Below are positions 25,638-35,061 of a stretch of DNA of 64,000 bases, piece by piece (position 1 is the stretch's first letter; the number at the start of each line of letters is the position of its first letter). Source of the DNA: Streptomyces niger (GTDB taxonomy: Bacteria; Actinomycetota; Actinomycetes; Streptomycetales; Streptomycetaceae); contig NZ_JOFQ01000002.1 in assembly GCF_000718305.1 (NCBI RefSeq), forward strand, positions 496,001-560,000. The letters are read 5' to 3'. Position numbers and translations under genes: made by a program. The notes beneath the pieces are model-generated. The model was not told the DNA's origin. It worked only from the letters and a program-made list of their open reading frames with translations, and ran no database searches.

Positions 25638-25955
25638 TCACTTCTCGGGCGGGCCGTCCGCTGCCCCGCCGCCGGTCCCGGGCGTCCCCTCGGACGCGGG
25701 GTCGGGCGCCGGATCGGGTGTCGGGTCGACCCGTTTCGGCGGACGCCCCCGGCGCCGCATCGCGCCGGCGTCCCTGGGCAGCCGGCCCGCCTCCGCCAGC
25801 GCGCCGCGCAGCAGGAACTCGATCTGCGCGTTGACGCTGCGCAGCTCGTCCCCGGCCCACCGCGCCAGCGCGTCGTGGACGGCCGGGTCGAGCCGCAGCA
25901 GCACCTGCTTGCGCTGCCGCGGCCGCCGTTCCGGCGCCCCGGGCTCGTCGCTCAC
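25638..25955 (-). CDS. Ribbon-helix-helix-like small protein
   Basis: The 105-residue protein has an N-terminal segment RKQVLLRLDPAVHDALARWA, then DELRSVNAQIEFLLRGAL. This is the pattern of Arc/MetJ-type ribbon-helix-helix domains, in which a strand contacts DNA. The C-terminal half is a low-complexity Pro/Gly/Asp tail with a basic patch (RRRGRPPKR) resembling an AT-hook. It may be a DNA-binding regulator of its own operon. Its start overlaps the SPFH gene stop by 4 bp, so expression is coupled. Confidence 0.7.
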   Translation of the reverse strand: MSDEPGAPERRPRQRKQVLLRLDPAVHDALARWAGDELRSVNAQIEFLLRGALAEAGRLPRDAGAMRRRGRPPKRVDPTPDPAPDPASEGTPGTGGGAADGPPEK

Positions 25956-26908
25956 TGGTACAGCGAGCCCGTGTTCAGGACGGGCTGGGCCGCGCGGTCA
26001 CCGCAGAGCACCACCATCAGGTTCGAAACCATGGCCGCCTTGCGCTCCTCGTCCAGCTCGACGATGCCCTGCTCGTTGATCCGGTCGAGCGCCGACTCGA
26101 CCATGCCCACCGCGCCCTCGACGATCTGCTGGCGGGCCGCGACGACCGCGCCGGCCTGCTGCCGCTGGAGCATCGCCGAGGCGATCTCCGGGGCGTACGC
26201 GAGGTGGCTGAAGCGGGCCTCGATGATCCGGACGCCGGCCGCCTCGACCCGCGCGGTCAGCTCGGCGGCGAGCTTCTCGGTGATCTCCTCGGCGTTGCCG
26301 CGCAGCGAGAGCGCGTCCTCGTCGTGCGCGTCGTAGGGGTACTCGATCGCGATGTGCCGGACGGCCGCCTCGGTCTGGGTGGCGACGAACTCCAGGAAGT
26401 CGTCCACCTCGAACAGCGCCTGCGCGGTGTCCTCGACCTTCCAGACGACGATCGAGGCGAGCTCGATGGGGTTGCCGTACGCGTCGTTCACTTTCAGGAC
26501 CGCGGTCTCGTGGTTGCGGACCCGGGTGGAGATCTTGGTGGCGCTGGTGAGCGGGTTGATCCAGCGCAGGCCGTCGGTGCGGATCGTGCCGACGTACCGG
26601 CCGAAGAGCTGGATGACCCGCGCCTCACCGGGCGCGACCATCTTCACGCCGCCCATGCAGAAGAGCGAGACGAGCAGCAGCACGACGCCGACGACGATCA
26701 GCGTGACGCCGAGCGCCTTGCTGCCGGCCGAGGCGGACGCGCCGCCGAAGATCGCCAGCGCGATGCCGCCGATGAAGCCGACGACGGTCAGCAGCAGGCC
26801 GAGGCCGCCCGGGATGCTGTGCGCGGTGACCTCCCTGACCTGCGGGTCCGGCAGCTTCGGGGTGTCGGGATCGGTGGTCGCGGGCGGTGTGGGCGTGGAC
26901 TCGGACAT
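25952..26908 (-). CDS. SPFH/band 7 domain membrane protein
   Basis: The 318-residue protein has a short acidic N-terminus and two membrane helices (GGLGLLLTVVGFIGGIALAIF; LGVTLIVVGVVLLLVSLF). The SPFH domain begins at VAPGEARVIQLFGRYVGTIR and runs through ARVEAAGVRIIEARFSHLAY. A coiled region rich in Gln and Ala follows. Such stomatin/flotillin-like proteins form membrane microdomain scaffolds and affect protease or transporter assemblies. Upstream, an imperfect inverted repeat (CTTTCACT...AGTGATAG) may be an operator. It is the first gene of a two-gene operon with the ribbon-helix-helix protein. Confidence 0.88.
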   Translation of the reverse strand: MSESTPTPPATTDPDTPKLPDPQVREVTAHSIPGGLGLLLTVVGFIGGIALAIFGGASASAGSKALGVTLIVVGVVLLLVSLFCMGGVKMVAPGEARVIQLFGRYVGTIRTDGLRWINPLTSATKISTRVRNHETAVLKVNDAYGNPIELASIVVWKVEDTAQALFEVDDFLEFVATQTEAAVRHIAIEYPYDAHDEDALSLRGNAEEITEKLAAELTARVEAAGVRIIEARFSHLAYAPEIASAMLQRQQAGAVVAARQQIVEGAVGMVESALDRINEQGIVELDEERKAAMVSNLMVVLCGDRAAQPVLNTGSLYQ

Positions 26909-26944
26909 GAGGTCCCCCGTTCCGTACGGCTTCCCGTACTCATG

Positions 26945-26971
26945 CTTTCACTGGTCTAGCAAAGTGATAGC
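26945..26971. promoter_or_regulatory. Inverted repeat upstream of the SPFH operon
   Basis: TTTCACT-GGTCTAGCAA-AGTGATA forms 5- to 6-bp arms about 40 bp upstream of the SPFH start, followed on the plus side by A+T-rich TAGCTATTTAAT. The composition differs sharply from the surrounding DNA, as expected for a promoter with an operator. The factor is unknown. Confidence 0.4.
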
Positions 26972-27153
26972 TATTTAATCGCGCGGGTGAGGCGGGCGCA
27001 AGCGGCCGCGGGGCGCGATCGCGGAAAACGCCAAACGGTTGCACAGGAACGGGGTGCTCATTGTCACGTCCGGAAAATGCTTGATCGATGAGTATGTGAT
27101 GACACCGGGGGGTTAGCTTCGGAGGCTGGGTCAATGGGGGCGGAACGACTGGA

Positions 27154-29397
27154 GTGACGACAGCGATGGGCCGAGCCGAGGCGAGACGGGCGCAGAAGAG
27201 GGGCAGGCGCCGGGCGAAGGCGAAGAAACGCGGCGGCATCGGCCGCTTCTTCACCTTCAAGAAGCTGCTCGGGGCGTTCTTCACCCTCTGCCTGCTGGGC
27301 ATCGTCGGCTTCATCGGCCTGTACCTCTTCATCGACGTACCGGCCTCCGCCAACGGCCAGGCCGCCGCGCAGAGCAACGTCTACAAGTACGCCGACGGCT
27401 CCGTCCTGGCCCGCACCGGCTTCAACCGCGAGAGCGTGCCGATCAGCGACATCCCCAAGGACGTCCAGCACACCTTCGTCGCCGCCGAGAACAAGACCTT
27501 CTACAAGGACTCCGGCATCGACCTGAAGGGCACCACGCGCGGCATCCTCAACACCCTGCGCGGCCAGGGCAAGCAGGGCGGCTCGACCATCACCCAGCAG
27601 TTCGTGAAGAACTACTACCTGACGCAGGAACAGACGGTCAGCCGCAAGCTCAAGGAGATCGTCATCTCCCTGAAGGTCGACCAGAAGCTCGGCAAGAACG
27701 AGATCCTGGCCGGCTACATCAACACCAGCTACTACGGCCGCGGCGCGTACGGCATCGAGGCCGCGGCGCAGGCGTACTACGGCGTGCACACCCGTGACCT
27801 CACGGTCGAGCAGGGCGCCTACCTCGCCTCGCTGCTCCAGGCCCCCAGCCAGTACGACTGGGCCGTGGCCACCGACGCCGGCCGGAAGCGGGTCAAGGAC
27901 CGCTGGAACTACACCCTCGACAACATGGTCGAGATGCACTGGCTGGACGCCGGCAAGCGGCAGGGCATGAAGTTCCCGGTGCCGGACGACCCCAAGCCCA
28001 GCTCGGGCCTGAAGGGGCAGAAGGGCTATCTGGTCAAGCTCGCCGACCAGGAGCTGAACAAGCAGGGCATCACCGACGAGCAGATCGCGGCGGGCGGCTG
28101 GACCATCACCCTCGGCGTGGAGAAGAAGCGCCAGCAGGCGCTCGAGTCGGCCGTCAAGCAGGAGCTCACCAGCAAGCTGGATCCGAAGGCGCGGGACGTG
28201 GACGCCGACGCGCAGGCCGGCGCGGTCTCCGTCGACCCGAAGACCGGGCACGTCGTGGCGCTGTACGGCGGCAAGGGCTACCTGGAGCACTACGTCAACA
28301 ACGCCACGCGCGAGGACTACCAGCCCGCCTCCACCTTCAAGCCGCTGATCCTCGCCACCGCCCTGGAGAAGAACTCCACCACCCAGGACGGCACGCCGAT
28401 CACCCCGAACACGATCTACGACGGCACCAGCCGCCGCCCCGTCAAGGGCAGCGCCATCGGCTTCGCGCCGCCCAACGAGGACGAGGAGGACTACGGCCCG
28501 ATCAGCGTCCAGACGGCCATGAACAACTCCGTCAACTCCGTCTTCGCGCAGATGGGCGTGGACGTCGGGCTGGAGAAGGTGCGGCAGACCGCCGGGCAGC
28601 TCGGCATGGACGCGGAGAAGATGTCGGCCCGCCCGGCGATGACGCTCGGTTCGATGGGCGCCAGCCCGATGCAGATGGCCGGCGTGTACGCCACGCTGGA
28701 CAACCACGGCAAAAAGATCACCCCGCAGCTGGTGACGCACGCCCAGCGCGGCGAGGAGGACCCGGTCGAACTGCCGGACCCGATCGGCGGCCAGGTGCTC
28801 AACCGGACCACCGCGGACACCGTGACCTCCGTGCTGACCGGCGTGGTCAAGGACGGTACGGGCACGGCGGTGCGCAACACCGACTACGACATCGCCGGCA
28901 AGACCGGTACCTCCGACGACAACAAGTCCGCCTGGTTCGTGGGCTACACGCCCCGGCTGGTCACCGCCGTCGGCCTCTTCGGTGAGGACGCGAACCCGCC
29001 GCACCCCCAGGTCACGCTCAAGGGCGCGGGCGGCGGCGGCCGGGTCAACGGCGGTGGCTACCCCGCCGAGATCTGGGCCGCCTACACCCAGAACGCGCTG
29101 GGCGGCGAGCGCACGGCCCGCTTCGACCTGGACACCGACATGGGCGCGGGCGTCGCCCCGCCGCCCAGCCCGACGCCGACCGAGACCGAGGAGTCCGAGT
29201 CCCCGTCGCCGTCCCCGTCGGAGAGCTCCGAGTCGCCCTCGCCGTCGGCTTCCCCGTCGCCGAGCGAGTCGGAGAGCGAGTCCCCCTCGCCCTCGGCCTC
29301 CCCGTCCCCGAGCGAGTCCTCGGACTTCCCGCTGCCCGGTGACAGCGGCAACGGCGGGACGGACCAGGGCAACGGCAGGCAACCGTTCGCCGGCTGA
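27154..29397 (+). CDS. Class A penicillin-binding protein (bifunctional transglycosylase/transpeptidase)
   Basis: The protein is about 747 residues. It has a basic cytoplasmic tail and a signal anchor (LLGAFFTLCLLGIVGFIGLYL). The GT51 domain has catalytic E112 in AAENKTFY (Asn replaces the usual Asp two positions before the aromatic) and GGSTITQQ. The transpeptidase domain has SxxK at S393 (PASTFKP), SxN in MNNSVNSVF and KTGTS near residue 593. The C-terminus is a long Ser/Pro/Glu tail ending in NGGTDQGNGRQ. It polymerises and cross-links peptidoglycan. The start may be GTG 27154 or ATG 27166; the latter has GGAG 11 bp upstream. It is monocistronic with a strong terminator. Confidence 0.92.
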   Translation: MTTAMGRAEARRAQKRGRRRAKAKKRGGIGRFFTFKKLLGAFFTLCLLGIVGFIGLYLFIDVPASANGQAAAQSNVYKYADGSVLARTGFNRESVPISDIPKDVQHTFVAAENKTFYKDSGIDLKGTTRGILNTLRGQGKQGGSTITQQFVKNYYLTQEQTVSRKLKEIVISLKVDQKLGKNEILAGYINTSYYGRGAYGIEAAAQAYYGVHTRDLTVEQGAYLASLLQAPSQYDWAVATDAGRKRVKDRWNYTLDNMVEMHWLDAGKRQGMKFPVPDDPKPSSGLKGQKGYLVKLADQELNKQGITDEQIAAGGWTITLGVEKKRQQALESAVKQELTSKLDPKARDVDADAQAGAVSVDPKTGHVVALYGGKGYLEHYVNNATREDYQPASTFKPLILATALEKNSTTQDGTPITPNTIYDGTSRRPVKGSAIGFAPPNEDEEDYGPISVQTAMNNSVNSVFAQMGVDVGLEKVRQTAGQLGMDAEKMSARPAMTLGSMGASPMQMAGVYATLDNHGKKITPQLVTHAQRGEEDPVELPDPIGGQVLNRTTADTVTSVLTGVVKDGTGTAVRNTDYDIAGKTGTSDDNKSAWFVGYTPRLVTAVGLFGEDANPPHPQVTLKGAGGGGRVNGGGYPAEIWAAYTQNALGGERTARFDLDTDMGAGVAPPPSPTPTETEESESPSPSPSESSESPSPSASPSPSESESESPSPSASPSPSESSDFPLPGDSGNGGTDQGNGRQPFAG

Positions 29398-29407
29398 CCC
29401 GGCACGC

Positions 29408-29447
29408 CGTGTGGCCCCCGCCCTCTCCGGAGGGCGGGGGCCACACG
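29408..29447. terminator. Bidirectional terminator between convergent genes
   Basis: A perfect 17-bp stem (CGTGTGGCCCCCGCCCT and its complement) with loop CTCCGG lies 10 bp after the PBP stop and 22 bp beyond the stop of the convergent phosphatase gene. Confidence 0.85.
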
Positions 29448-29469
29448 CGTACACGGGCCGGGCCGGGCG

Positions 29470-31860
29470 CTACTCGCGGCCCGGCAGCCGCCGTGCCACG
29501 GGCGGCATCGAGATCTCGAACCACACGACCTTGCCGGTGCTCAGTCGGGTCGCGCCCCAGCGCCGGGCCAGCCGGTTGACCAGGTACAGGCCCCGGCCGC
29601 CCTCGTCCGACGGGCGCGCCTGGCGCAGCCGCGGCAGCTGCGGCACGTCGTCGCCGACCTCGCAGCGCAGTACGTCCGTACGGAGCAGCCGCAGCGTGAT
29701 CGGCCGCTCCGCGTACCGCACGGCGTTCGTCACGACCTCGCTGACCAGCAACTCCACCTGGTCCGTCAGCTCTTCCAAACCCCAGCGCTGCAGGGCTCTT
29801 CGGGCCAGCCGGCGGGCCTGCCCGGCCGTCTGGGCCTTCGGGTCGAGGTACCAGTACGCCACGTCGCTCGGCGCGATCCCGTCGAAGCGGGCCGCGAGCA
29901 GCGCGATGTCGTCGTCCCGGTCGCCCGGGCCGAGCATGTCCAGCACCTCGTCGCAGAGCGGTTCCAGCGGCGGCGGGTTCGGCCCGGTCAGCCGGGCCGT
30001 CTCCGTCAGCCGCTCGCGCAGCTGCTCTATGCCGGTCCACACGTCCCGTATCCGGGACTCCACCAGGCCGTCCGTGTAGAGGACGAGGGTCGCCCCGGCG
30101 GGGGCGTCCAGCTCGACGGCCTCGAAGTCGACCCCGCCGACGCCGATCGGCGCGCCCGGCGGCACGCGCAGCACCTCGGCGCGGCCCCCGCGGTGCAGCA
30201 TGACGGGCGGCGGATGACCGGCGTTGGCCACGATGATCCGGTGCGCGACCGGGTCGTAGACCGCGTACAGGCAGGTCGCCATCCGGTCCGTGCCGAGCCG
30301 CTGGGCCTGCTCGTCGAGGTGGTGCAGCACCTCCTGCGGCGGCAGGTCGAGCCCGGCCAGGGTCTGCGCAGTGGTGCGCAGTTGACCCATGATCGCGGCC
30401 GAGGTCATCGAATGACCCATCACATCGCCGACGACCAGGGCCACGCGGGACCCCGGCAGCGGGATCGCGTCGTACCAGTCGCCGCCGACCCGGGCGGTCT
30501 CGGCGGCCGGCAGGTACCGGCTGGCGAGGCGAACGCCGGTGGGCTGCGGGAGGGAGTCGGGCAGCATCGTGCGCTGCAGCGCGTCGGCGATGTACGCCTC
30601 GCGCCCGTACAGCACCGCCTTGTCCACGCCGAGCGCCGTGTGGGTGGCGAGCTGCGCCGCCACCAGCAGGTCGTCCGGCTCGAACGCGGGCCGGTCCGGG
30701 CGGCGCAGGAACACCGCCGCGCCGATCACCCGGCGGCGACCGCGCAGCGGCGCCAGGATGACGCGCTGGCCGTGCGGCATCCGCGTGCCGGTGCCGAGCA
30801 GTTCGGGCAGCGCCGCCTGCGCGGCCTGCGCCTCCCCGAACAGCGGACGCACCCCGCGCAGCACCTCGGCCAGCGGCCCGCCGGGCACGACCTCGGCCAG
30901 CTCGGCCGCCGTACCGCCCATCGCCGGGCCCAGGTCGGGCTGCGCGGGCAGGGTGGGCAGCCGGCCGCCGTTGGTGTCGGCCTCCTCGGGGATCCGGTCC
31001 GTGCGCCGCAGCCGCAGCACGACGGGGCCGGCCGGCCGCTCGTCGCCCACCGGCAGTGGGTCGCGCAGGTACACCAGGATCGCGTCGGCGAACGTCGGAA
31101 CGGTCGCCCGGCACAGACCCAGCACGATCTCGTCCAGGTCGATGCCGCGTGCGATCCGGCGGGTCGCGGCACCGACGAAACGCAGCCGGTCACCGCCTGG
31201 CTGCCGTGCCGGCATCGGCTCACCCCCCTCGGTCGGATGCGCCGAACGGGCCGGCGGCGTCTCCGGGCGCACTGGTTCCTCGGCCTGCCGGCGGGGCCCG
31301 CCGCCGCTCGCCGAGCGGCCGCGTCGCGGTCCGGCGGGCGGCACCGCGGGGTCCTGCGGCCGCTGTCGGGCCCGGCCTTCGCCGTCACGGGGCCGGCCGA
31401 TGCCGCCGTTCTCGTGCGCGCCGGAGCCGCTGTCCGGCTCCTCCGCACGGGACCGTGCTCCGCCGTGCGGGGCACCGCGGTCCCGGGCCGGGTCGCCGAC
31501 GGGCTCGCCGCCCGGACCGCCGGCCTGGGTGTGGCCGCCGGCGCCCTGCGCCGCGTTGTGGTCGGCGGCGTCCGCTGCCCGCCGGCCCCGCTGGCGCCGG
31601 CGCTTCTTCCCGCTGCGCCCCGGGGGCGCGGGCAGCTCACCGGAGCCGCCGGGGCGCTCGGGCGGGCCGGCCGCCACGGAGCCGGGCAGGCCGGGCCCTG
31701 GCAGGTCGACAGGGGCGGGGCCGGCGGGCCGCTGCAGGGCGTTGCGCGGATCGGCGGCGCCGTGCGCCGTCGTCTCCGGCAGCCCCCGCGGCGCCATGGC
31801 CGGGGGCGCGGCCGGCAGGGGTGCCGGTCGCGAGGGGTGGGAGGTGGGGTGCTCCGTCAC
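29470..31860 (-). CDS. SpoIIE-type phosphatase with GAF and anti-sigma kinase-like domains
   Basis: The protein is about 796 residues. A low-complexity Pro/Gly/Arg N-terminus covers about 230 residues. A GAF domain follows (IARGIDLDEIVLGLCRATVP). The PP2C/SpoIIE domain has RVGGDWYDAIPLPG, VGDVMGHS and ANAGHPPPVML. A C-terminal HATPase (ELLVSEVVTNAVRYA, then DEGGRGLYLVNRLA) completes it. This is the Streptomyces layout of partner-switching regulators that dephosphorylate anti-anti-sigma factors and may phosphorylate them. The GTG at 31860 is preferred over an upstream TTG that overlaps the methyltransferase stop. Confidence 0.9.
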   Translation of the reverse strand: MTEHPTSHPSRPAPLPAAPPAMAPRGLPETTAHGAADPRNALQRPAGPAPVDLPGPGLPGSVAAGPPERPGGSGELPAPPGRSGKKRRRQRGRRAADAADHNAAQGAGGHTQAGGPGGEPVGDPARDRGAPHGGARSRAEEPDSGSGAHENGGIGRPRDGEGRARQRPQDPAVPPAGPRRGRSASGGGPRRQAEEPVRPETPPARSAHPTEGGEPMPARQPGGDRLRFVGAATRRIARGIDLDEIVLGLCRATVPTFADAILVYLRDPLPVGDERPAGPVVLRLRRTDRIPEEADTNGGRLPTLPAQPDLGPAMGGTAAELAEVVPGGPLAEVLRGVRPLFGEAQAAQAALPELLGTGTRMPHGQRVILAPLRGRRRVIGAAVFLRRPDRPAFEPDDLLVAAQLATHTALGVDKAVLYGREAYIADALQRTMLPDSLPQPTGVRLASRYLPAAETARVGGDWYDAIPLPGSRVALVVGDVMGHSMTSAAIMGQLRTTAQTLAGLDLPPQEVLHHLDEQAQRLGTDRMATCLYAVYDPVAHRIIVANAGHPPPVMLHRGGRAEVLRVPPGAPIGVGGVDFEAVELDAPAGATLVLYTDGLVESRIRDVWTGIEQLRERLTETARLTGPNPPPLEPLCDEVLDMLGPGDRDDDIALLAARFDGIAPSDVAYWYLDPKAQTAGQARRLARRALQRWGLEELTDQVELLVSEVVTNAVRYAERPITLRLLRTDVLRCEVGDDVPQLPRLRQARPSDEGGRGLYLVNRLARRWGATRLSTGKVVWFEISMPPVARRLPGRE

Positions 31861-31907
31861 GCGTGGGATTCCATCCGTCCGGGGCTGCGCGCCGGGCGCG
31901 CTGCGTC

Positions 31908-32588
31908 TCAAGCGCGTCGCAGGTGCAGGAAGAGCTGGATCTCGGGTGGCACGTCCGTACTGGCCGGGGCATACGCATACGAGTCCTCCCCGGTGACTTC
32001 GAAACCCGCGTCGCGCACGACATGGCGCAAGTCGTCCCGCAGGTAACCCGATACCCGGATCGTGTTGCCCAGGAACGGAATCGGGTAGTCGTCCACGTCG
32101 GACTCGACCATCGACAGGGCGAGCAGCCCTTCCGGCCGCAGGAGTGTGTGCAGCATCCGCAGCGCGTACGGGATTTCCGCGCGCGGCAGCATCAGCAGGG
32201 AGAAGAAGGCGGCGACGCCGTCGAACGAGCCGGGGCCGCCGAGTCGGCCGTCCCGCAGATCGGCGAGGTCGAGATGGTGGAACTCGGCGGCGGGAACGTT
32301 CTCCCGCGCCATCCTGATCATGGTGGCGGAGAGATCGACCCCGACGACGCGGTGGCCGGCGCCGGAGAGTTGCCGGGCGGTGGGCAGGCCCGTGCCGCAG
32401 CCGACGTCCAGCACGCGGGAGCCGTCCGGCAGCGCGGCGGCGAGCCAGGCACCTGCGGCGCGCTGGCCCTCCTTGTGGGGGAACGCGCTGTCGTAGGACG
32501 AGGCGATCGCGTTGAATGCCTCGGCCTGCCCGGCCCGGTCCAGTGCTAACCGGTTCAGGCCCTCGTACCCGTCGTAGCTGTCGCTCAC
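31908..32588 (-). CDS. Class I SAM-dependent methyltransferase
   Basis: The 226-residue protein has the SAM-binding motif I VLDVGCGTGLPTARQL, an acidic end of strand 2 (VVGVDLSATMI), and motif III-like ALRMLHTLLRPEGLLALSM. This is a Methyltransf_11/25 family Rossmann fold. The substrate cannot be predicted; relatives act on small molecules. It is 47 bp upstream of the phosphatase gene in the same direction, so the two are likely co-transcribed, but a functional link is not evident. Confidence 0.85.
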   Translation of the reverse strand: MSDSYDGYEGLNRLALDRAGQAEAFNAIASSYDSAFPHKEGQRAAGAWLAAALPDGSRVLDVGCGTGLPTARQLSGAGHRVVGVDLSATMIRMARENVPAAEFHHLDLADLRDGRLGGPGSFDGVAAFFSLLMLPRAEIPYALRMLHTLLRPEGLLALSMVESDVDDYPIPFLGNTIRVSGYLRDDLRHVVRDAGFEVTGEDSYAYAPASTDVPPEIQLFLHLRRA

Positions 32589-32856
32589 GACCCCGCCCCT
32601 CCTGCGACCGCGGTCAAGTTCGGTTTCCAGTTCTGGAGTTGCGTCTGTGCCATCTCGGCCCTCTTGCGGAGGACGATCCTACGTTTGAACCCGTGGGGCG
32701 CAGCAAGGGGGCTCGCCCCTGAGCATGGCGCAAAAGGGAACGCATGTTCCCCGAAGTCCTTGCAATTCGGGCGGTTCCGTCAGCCGTTCGGCCCATTGCG
32801 TCACTCTCGCGGGTAAGGATTCCGCACAAGCGGCCGCTTTTTCGCCGCGAGGTCGC
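32589..32856. other. Intergenic region between DUF402 and methyltransferase genes
   Basis: This 268-bp stretch holds the methyltransferase promoter and the 3' region of the DUF402 gene. I see no gene or strong hairpin, only a short palindrome, AAGCGGCCGCTT, at 32829-32840. Confidence 0.5.
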
Positions 32857-33549
32857 TCACGCGGAGGAGCGGCCGGGCACCCGGCCCCAGTCCTTCGGCA
32901 GCGCCGGCAGGGTCCACTGCGGGTCCGGCCGCCAGTGCTCCCAGCCGTCCGCGAACGGCGCGCCCCACTCGGTGATCCGCTGCACCGCGGAGCGGCCCGC
33001 CGCGCGCACGTCCTCGGCCTGCGCGGCGGGCATCAGCCCGTCGGTCTGCGCCTGCGCGAACTCGTCCTCGTCCCGCCACTCCCAGTGCCGGTCCGGGTAG
33101 ACCGCGATGTCCAGGAAGTGGTCCTCGGAGTCCACGCCGCCGGCCCAGCGGCGGCGCGGCTCCTCCAAGTTGACGTACCAGTTCTTGAACTGCCAGCCGC
33201 GCTCCCAGAAGAGCCACACCGACCACGGCTCACCGGGCCGGGCCAGCTTCAGGACACCGGTGCCGAACCAGCGGTCCCGCACCACGCGCCGCGGCTTGGT
33301 GTACCGGCTGGCCAGCGGCTCACGGGCGACCGGAGTGCCGTCCGCGAGCACCGGCTTGACGCAGTCGGTGCCCGGCGCCAGCCAGACGGCGAGCAGCTCG
33401 TCGGTGTCCTGGACGACGGTGACGGGTCGGCAGATGTGGAACCGGTCGGTGGCATTACCGCGATAGCGCCACAGAATGTGCTCGCCCGGCGCCCAGCGCG
33501 CGATACCGGACGTATGCCCGTCCCTTGTCTCCACCGTATCCGCTGTCAT
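32857..33549 (-). CDS. DUF402 protein, FomD-like nucleoside diphosphate phosphatase
   Basis: The 230-residue protein has the DUF402 core (DRWFGTGVLKLARPGEPWSV, then QFKNWYVNLEEPRRRW, and DHFLDIAVYPD). The acidic residues and the WYVNLE motif match the metal site of FomD and related cytidylyl-phosphonate or nucleoside-diphosphate hydrolases. An N-terminal segment, HILWRYRG and ICRPVTVVQD, is typical. Judging from the family it hydrolyses nucleoside diphosphates; the physiological substrate is unknown. It lies between fumC and the methyltransferase gene, with no operon partner. Confidence 0.8.
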   Translation of the reverse strand: MTADTVETRDGHTSGIARWAPGEHILWRYRGNATDRFHICRPVTVVQDTDELLAVWLAPGTDCVKPVLADGTPVAREPLASRYTKPRRVVRDRWFGTGVLKLARPGEPWSVWLFWERGWQFKNWYVNLEEPRRRWAGGVDSEDHFLDIAVYPDRHWEWRDEDEFAQAQTDGLMPAAQAEDVRAAGRSAVQRITEWGAPFADGWEHWRPDPQWTLPALPKDWGRVPGRSSA

Positions 33550-33605
33550 GCGCAGATCTTAGGGGCGGAATCGCCGCACCGCCGTGACGTGGGCCGCAGC
33601 GACCG

Positions 33606-35000
33606 TCACGGATGCGTCATGCGCAGCACGTCCAGCGCCTCGTCCAGCTGGGCCTCGGTCAGCGCGCCGCGCTCGACGTATCCGGACTCGATCACCACCT
33701 CGCGGATGGTCTTCCGCTCGGCCAGCGACTTCTTGGCCACCTTCGCCGCTTCCTCGTAGCCGATGTACTTGTTGAGCGGAGTGACGACCGAAGGGGAGGA
33801 CTCGGCGTACTCGCGGGCCCGCTCGGCGTTGGCCGTGATGCCGTCGACCGTACGGTCCGCCAGCAGCCGCGCGACATTGGCCAGAAGTCGCACCGACTCC
33901 AGGACGTTCTTGGCGATGACCGGCAGCATGACGTTCAGCTCGAAGTTGCCCGCCGCGCCCGCGGCGGCCACCGTCGCGTCGTTCCCCGTCACCTGCGCCG
34001 CCACCATCAGCGCCGCCTCGGGAATGACCGGGTTGACCTTCCCCGGCATGATCGAGGAGCCGGGCTGCAGGTCCGGCAGGGCGATCTCCGCGAGGCCGGT
34101 GCGCGGCCCGGAAGCCATCCACCGCAGATCATTCGCGATCTTCGTCAGCCCGACCGCGATGGTGCGCAGCTGGCCGCTGGTCTCCACGATGCCGTCCCGC
34201 GCACCCTGCGCCTCGAAGTGGTTCCGCGCCTCGGTCAGCGGCAGCCCGGTCGCCCGCGCCACCTCCCGGATGACCGCGGCGGCGAAGCCGGGCGGGGTGT
34301 TGATGCCGGTGCCCACCGCCGTGCCGCCCAGCGGCAGTTCGGCCAGCCGGGGCAGCGAGGCGGTCAGCCGCTCCACGCCGTACCGGACCTGCGCCGCGTA
34401 CCCGCCGAACTCCTGCCCCAGCGTCACGGGCGTGGCGTCCATCAGGTGCGTCCGCCCCGACTTCACGACCTCCTTGAACTCCTCGGCCTTGCGCTCCAGC
34501 GCTTCGGCCAGGTGCTCCAGAGCGGGGATCAGGTCAGCGGTGACGGCCGCGGTGGCGGCGATATGAATCGAGGACGGGAAGACGTCGTTGGAGGACTGGC
34601 TGGCGTTGACGTGGTCGTTGGGGTGCACGTCCCGGCCCAGCCGCTCGGTGGCAAGCGTGGCCAGCACCTCATTGGTGTTCATGTTGGAAGAGGTCCCGGA
34701 CCCGGTCTGGAAGACGTCGACGGGAAAATGGTCGTCCCAACGGCCGTCGGCGACCTCCGCCGCGGCCTCCTGGATCGCCCGCGCGACGTCCGCGTCCACC
34801 ACCCCCAGCTCGGCGTTGACCTTGGCCGCCGCGGCCTTGATGCGGGCCAACGCCTCGATGTGGGCCCGCTCCAGCCGCTGCCCGGAAATCGGGAAATTCT
34901 CCACCGCGCGCTGGGTCTGGGCCCGCCACTTGGCGTCGGCCGGGACCCGTACCTCGCCCATGGAGTCGTGCTCGGTCCTGTACTCAGTGCTGTCGCTCAT
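33606..35000 (-). CDS. fumC: Class II fumarate hydratase
   Basis: The 464-residue enzyme of the aspartase/fumarase superfamily carries the signature [22 protein letters not shown] near residue 100, and TPVTLGQEF. It is iron-independent and interconverts fumarate and L-malate in the TCA cycle. The ATG at 35000 gives a normal length for the family; the frame continues upstream without a plausible start. The iron-sulfur class I fumarase is encoded 1.2 kb upstream on the same strand, separated by a nuclease-like gene. Confidence 0.95.
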   Translation of the reverse strand: MSDSTEYRTEHDSMGEVRVPADAKWRAQTQRAVENFPISGQRLERAHIEALARIKAAAAKVNAELGVVDADVARAIQEAAAEVADGRWDDHFPVDVFQTGSGTSSNMNTNEVLATLATERLGRDVHPNDHVNASQSSNDVFPSSIHIAATAAVTADLIPALEHLAEALERKAEEFKEVVKSGRTHLMDATPVTLGQEFGGYAAQVRYGVERLTASLPRLAELPLGGTAVGTGINTPPGFAAAVIREVARATGLPLTEARNHFEAQGARDGIVETSGQLRTIAVGLTKIANDLRWMASGPRTGLAEIALPDLQPGSSIMPGKVNPVIPEAALMVAAQVTGNDATVAAAGAAGNFELNVMLPVIAKNVLESVRLLANVARLLADRTVDGITANAERAREYAESSPSVVTPLNKYIGYEEAAKVAKKSLAERKTIREVVIESGYVERGALTEAQLDEALDVLRMTHP

Positions 35001-35061
35001 CGTGGGTGCACCTCCATGACGACCAGCGTCGCGCACAGGACCGGGCATTCCCCGCAGGAGG

